Positions 61,201 to 64,000 of a stretch of DNA of 64,000 nt are shown one piece after another. Each line of letters begins with the position of its first letter. The stretch's first letter is position 1. A program made the translations under genes and the position numbers. The notes under the pieces were generated by a model. It had not been told where the DNA came from. It made no database searches and saw nothing but the letters and a program-made list of their open reading frames with translations. Source of the DNA: Spodoptera frugiperda (Eukaryota > Arthropoda > Insecta > Lepidoptera > Noctuidae); assembly GCF_023101765.2 (NCBI RefSeq), contig NC_064237.1:2595501-2659500 (forward strand), read 5' to 3'.

Positions 61201-61830
61201 AGTCGAAGGCGCATCTGGCTGGTAGGAAGTTGGGTATCCTCTCGAAGGTGAGACGGTACTTCACACCAAAACAACTGCTGAGCCTGTACCAAGCGCAGGT
61301 TCGGTCATGTATGGAGTACTGTTCTCACCTTTGGGACGGCTCGGCTGAATACCAGCTGGATGCGCTCGAACACATTGAAAGGCGTGCCAAGAAGCTCATC
61401 AACGATGATGCGCTTGTGGAGGCCCGGCTTCAAAGCCTTGAACACAGGCGCAAGGTCGCAAGCCTTTCCGTTTTTTACCGGATACATTTCGGAGAGTGTG
61501 CGGGGGAATTGCACAACTTGATTCCCCCTAGTCCTTTTCATCATCGAACCACAAGACAATCGGCGAGGCGTCACCGCTTCATGGTAGATATCCCACCCAC
61601 TCGCACGAAGCGCTTCGCTTCAAGCTTCCTTGTGCGAACTGCTAGGGAGTGGAACTCCTTGCCGGAGTCTGTGTTTCCTGATGGGTATAACCTGGGTGTC
61701 TTCAAGGCCCGAGTGAATAGGTTGCTTATGGGCAGACGTGCTCCACCGTAGGCCGCATCATCACTTACCATCAGGTGAGATAGCGGTCAAACGTCGACCC
61801 ATTAAATGTAAAAAAAAAAAAAAAAAAAAC
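58230..61830 (+). mobile_element. Non-LTR retrotransposon (Jockey/CR1 type), apparently full ORF2 with poly(A) tail
   Basis: A GC-rich unit begins at about 58230, carries a 5' region of about 450 bp without a credible ORF1, one large ORF (58689-61751), a short 3' UTR with TTACCATCAGGTGAGATAGC, and a run of 21 A (61810-61830). No flanking target duplication could be found by eye, so the 5' edge is approximate. Confidence 0.8.
58689..61751 (+). CDS. Retrotransposon ORF2: endonuclease-reverse transcriptase, 1020 residues, uninterrupted
   Basis: The protein nicks target DNA and reverse-transcribes the element RNA at the nick. An apurinic-type endonuclease occupies about residues 60-280: SNIRGLHSN, SETQIR (about 93), VYRSH, LLGDFNAHHQEW (about 198) and SSDHCLV (about 274), so its catalytic Asn, Glu, Asp and His are all present. 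The reverse transcriptase follows at about 515-770: NKASGPDGIPAVVLK, NNYRPISVTSILCK, QYGFRRNRSTGDLL, SLDISKAFDRVWH (about 650), GVPQGSVLSATLF (about 708) and FGYADDST (about 733). A conserved C-terminal region with CMEYCSHLWDG follows. No stop or frameshift is seen over 3 kb. The first Met was taken; starts at residue 17 or 45 are also possible, since homology begins only near residue 60. The exact clade was not resolved. Confidence 0.93.
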   Translation: MGGLGRPRSLQAGLPLMWLTAVRVWGRLCGGTFHCHPLSNLFTIMKTRAKKRVQQRLHSLSLKVHLSNIRGLHSNLNAVHHHLETENPTLLFLSETQIRCPSDVSYLNYPSFSLEHNFVPRAGVCLYVQGGVCYRRLRNFEDPSFSTLWILVDTGIEKILYACVYRSHSGDLETTRLAQHLVETADAARQRYPSAQLVLLGDFNAHHQEWLFPYQCTDHAGREMRKLALTLGLTQLVQEATRVPDVDSHTANCLDLLLTTDPDSYSVSVSSPLGSSDHCLVKSVSTYSPPDPCPRGSRRMWRYKSADWDGMRSFFASYPWRPVCFSTEDPSACADAITGVLRQGMEYYIPFSDATSFGGTRPWFDADCRRAEARKHAAYLAWADARRRKADDTLQRKRAYNRAAKSCKKALRMARFNHIGRIGNKLASYPAGSKAFWSLAKAVESNFCRPSLPPLLGPNGTLAHTAVEKANLFASLFAESSRLDTGGAIPPSLNNVCETKMSKIRIRQKEVYKTLRNLDVNKASGPDGIPAVVLKTCAPELSPILTRLFRLSLETGQVPVAWKLANVQPVPKKGSRADPNNYRPISVTSILCKSMERVLNNRLLAYLEGNDLLSDQQYGFRRNRSTGDLLAYATHIWSEAIEKHGEAIAVSLDISKAFDRVWHDSLIGKLPAYGLPADLCRWIADFLRDRSIRVVIDGCSSDQFGINAGVPQGSVLSATLFLLHINDLLKPGIFGYADDSTVVERYVSDARTSGTQIQSLRESMVERLNSSLKAVSDWGDANLVRFNATKTQACLFSAKRSQFPLAPTFRNVSVPISDHLELLGVTLSPTLNFGSYIESKAHLAGRKLGILSKVRRYFTPKQLLSLYQAQVRSCMEYCSHLWDGSAEYQLDALEHIERRAKKLINDDALVEARLQSLEHRRKVASLSVFYRIHFGECAGELHNLIPPSPFHHRTTRQSARRHRFMVDIPPTRTKRFASSFLVRTAREWNSLPESVFPDGYNLGVFKARVNRLLMGRRAPP

Positions 61831-62247
61831 GCATGTCTAGTAAAATTAACACTGACTTTTTACCATAAAACAGAAAGTACCTAACTAAAATAAATGTGTT
61901 AAGTTTAATCACCATTTCTCAACAGACTGACAGAACAGGATGCTGGGGAGGTAAGAAGATAAAGTTATGGCCATAAGTTCCTCCTCTGAACCGCCTTACC
62001 ATCAGCCCCACATGATTAAGTACTCACACTAAACTTACTTGTCTTTACTAGATAAAATGAAAATAACTACTTTTGAAACTAAAATTAAAACTTCAACTTT
62101 GGAAAACTGGGAACTAACTAGCTGTAAATCATCGGATACTACTCGAAACTAAAACCGTTTTTAAATGGACATGAATAAGTAAGCACTTCTTCGATGTATT
62201 TCATAAAATCTCTATTTTTAACCTAAAGCTGCATAAAATAAACAATA

Positions 62248-62417
62248 CCCTTAGTATAAGTTTGCTTTACGTTGAACGAGATCGAAACGAGACGAGACAC
62301 GTTCGGCGCTGTGATTGGCCGGCTTCAATGAACCCAACAATCACAGCGCCGAACGCGACGAACTCGTTTTATCTCATTCAACGTAAAGTCCCCTAATTGG
62401 CTGGCCTCGTACTAAGC
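62248..62417. mobile_element. Palindromic MITE, family 1, copy 2
   Basis: Starts CCCTTAGTATAAGTTTGCTT, ends CTCGTACTAAG; the inner arms CACGTTCGGCGCTGTGATTG and CAATCACAGCGCCGAACG are complementary, and TTTACGTTGAACGAGAT pairs with ATCTCATTCAACGTAAA. Same family as 27303-27450. Confidence 0.75.
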
Positions 62418-63703
62418 CCTTTGGTAAATACAGTATTCATAAAGATTAACAATTACGTTCAATGTAGAGTATTTTACGTATCTATTCGACTAAGTTTCAC
62501 GAATCGGTTTGCAATCTTTCTGAATCAGTAACAGACTACCTATAGGCAGCTTGCTCCTTTGGAACAATTACAATAGTGAACTTGTAAGCTCTATGATTTA
62601 TTCCCGTTACTATAGATGCTAGAAAAAAATAACGCTTTGTTCTCTACGTTTCCCGTGAGGGAATTATCATGAGTTAGAATTATTAAAAACTGTAAAACTA
62701 GATACTCAGTGTTCTTTGTAAAATATATGAACTTTTTACCACTTAAACAGCAGGTTCTTATTTAAATTTGTCTATAAGTAGTCTACGCAATACACGGAAT
62801 GATTGAAATAGATCAATGTTATGACTTCCCGATGTTCAAATCCTAACACTGCTTTATTCAATTCAATTTTCCTTAAAGAAACCGAATGACGGATATTTAC
62901 GAACATAAGATACACACCCAATTCACGAAGAAACCACAGACATCTTACCTTTATTTCAGTTTAAAACAATGCGAGTATTAAATAAGTAATTCCCAAAGCT
63001 GGATTTATGTACGAAGTGATTCACAATTTCCCACAATTTTACGACCTGACCGTTATTATGTCAAAATGCCGCATCAACATACAATGTATGTCACATGCTA
63101 CAACATAATAAGTTACCGGTTCATATTAAACCTAACGTTAGAGAGATTTATCTATGTAGGTACTATTTTACGATCTAAAATATATGTCAACTTTAAACTT
63201 TTATTCCATGAACTTATGAATCATAGATCTCCAATAAGGATATCTAAAGATATACAGATTCTAAGACCTCTACAAACCTACATACGTGAGATAAAAAGGG
63301 ATCCAAGATATATGAAGAGGTATACAATAAATATGTAAATCTCAGCGCGACATCGTAGCCTAGAACCACCATTCAATAGTACTGAGATCTTCAATCCTAT
63401 TTTATGACGTGCTGTTAATGCGGTAATGCACAAATAAGGAAGAGATGCAATACTTTAGCTCCCACGCCCGTACTCCGTGGGTCATTCCGCCTTTATGGGT
63501 CAAACAGATTCAATCGTGCCGTTGAATGAACGGTTTGACGCGAACGTCTCCGTCAAAGCGCATGCGACGCTTCCACATTCAAATCGTTGCTAATTACCGC
63601 CATTTCACTTAATTTGAATGTGGAATGACGATGACCGTTAAGGAAGTATTCCTGATTCATTTTGCACTTAGTTAAATACTGTTTTACGAATAGAGGGTTG
63701 TAA

Positions 63704-63767
63704 CTGTTTGACGAGGAACTCGACTAGTTTCAAGCCATACTAGAGACTCATATTCCTCGTCAAACAG
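63704..63767. repeat. Short hairpin repeat (ACTAGTTTC core), copy C
   Basis: CTGTTTGACGAGGAA (63704-63718) pairs exactly with TTCCTCGTCAAACAG (63753-63767). The loop holds GACTAGTTTCAAGCC and GAGACTCATA, shared with copies A and B, although the stem sequence is different. Confidence 0.8.
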
Positions 63768-64000
63768 ATACGTGAGTAAGCTGATAACATAATAATTGAA
63801 TTATTAATTGTGAAATATCGAGGCGTTTATGATAATAGTTATGCCATTCATTATAATAATTAACCCTTCAAATGAATACAGCAGCACTATGTAACACACA
63901 TACTAGGCATGTATGTACATTGTACACTAGACAAAATATTTCCGAGTTCTATTGTAAGCCAGGCAGACGTATTCAAGTTTAAGTCTGCAGCCACGAGACT

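Larger units (their letters stand above)
61831..64000. other. Right-end stretch without a recognised gene
   Basis: Contains a MITE (62248) and a hairpin repeat (63704). A 90-residue ORF at 63066-63338 has no recognisable domain. Confidence 0.5.

Noticed and set aside
63066..63338. 90-residue ORF near the right end
   Set aside because: No recognisable domain and AT-rich composition; chance is sufficient.

Overview
This window is nuclear DNA from an insect, almost certainly a moth. It is AT-rich, its genes have introns with GT-AG borders, and it carries repeat types that I recognise as typical of Lepidoptera: tRNA-derived SINEs, non-autonomous Helitrons that start TCTATACATATAATAAA and end in CTAG, and the repeat containing CCACCCCGTTCCTACTCCTG. 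I see no prokaryotic operons, CRISPR arrays, rRNA or tRNA genes.

Only three real genes could be supported, all on the minus strand. (1) Bases 1-1835 hold the first four coding exons of an innexin gap-junction gene whose C-terminus runs off the left edge. (2) Bases 3700-25852 hold a complete 11-exon gene for the peroxisomal ether-lipid enzyme alkyldihydroxyacetonephosphate synthase (AGPS). Its exons join in frame into a 641-residue protein ending in the peroxisomal signal SKL. Its two largest introns (9.1 and 6.5 kb) are full of repeats. (3) Bases 28789-29380 hold the last exon of a gene for a small secreted protein of unknown family; its first exon was not found.

From 29.4 kb to the right end there is no convincing host gene. 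That stretch holds mobile elements: hairpin-forming short repeats, SINEs, two nearly identical Helitrons in opposite orientation (48606-49841 and 51226-52486), and a non-LTR retrotransposon with an uninterrupted 1020-residue endonuclease/reverse transcriptase ORF and a poly(A) tail (about 58230-61830).

The most striking structure is in AGPS intron 1 (22431-25098). It is a 2.67 kb near-perfect palindrome made of two head-to-head copies of the 5' half of a Tc1/mariner element, with a TA on each side. It would be transcribed as part of the AGPS pre-mRNA and could fold into a hairpin of more than 1.2 kb. A second theme is short hairpin repeats whose stems differ between copies while staying self-complementary. 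I did not find a clearly new multi-gene biological system; the best leads are the intronic palindrome, the hairpin families, and the switch of AGPS targeting to a C-terminal signal.
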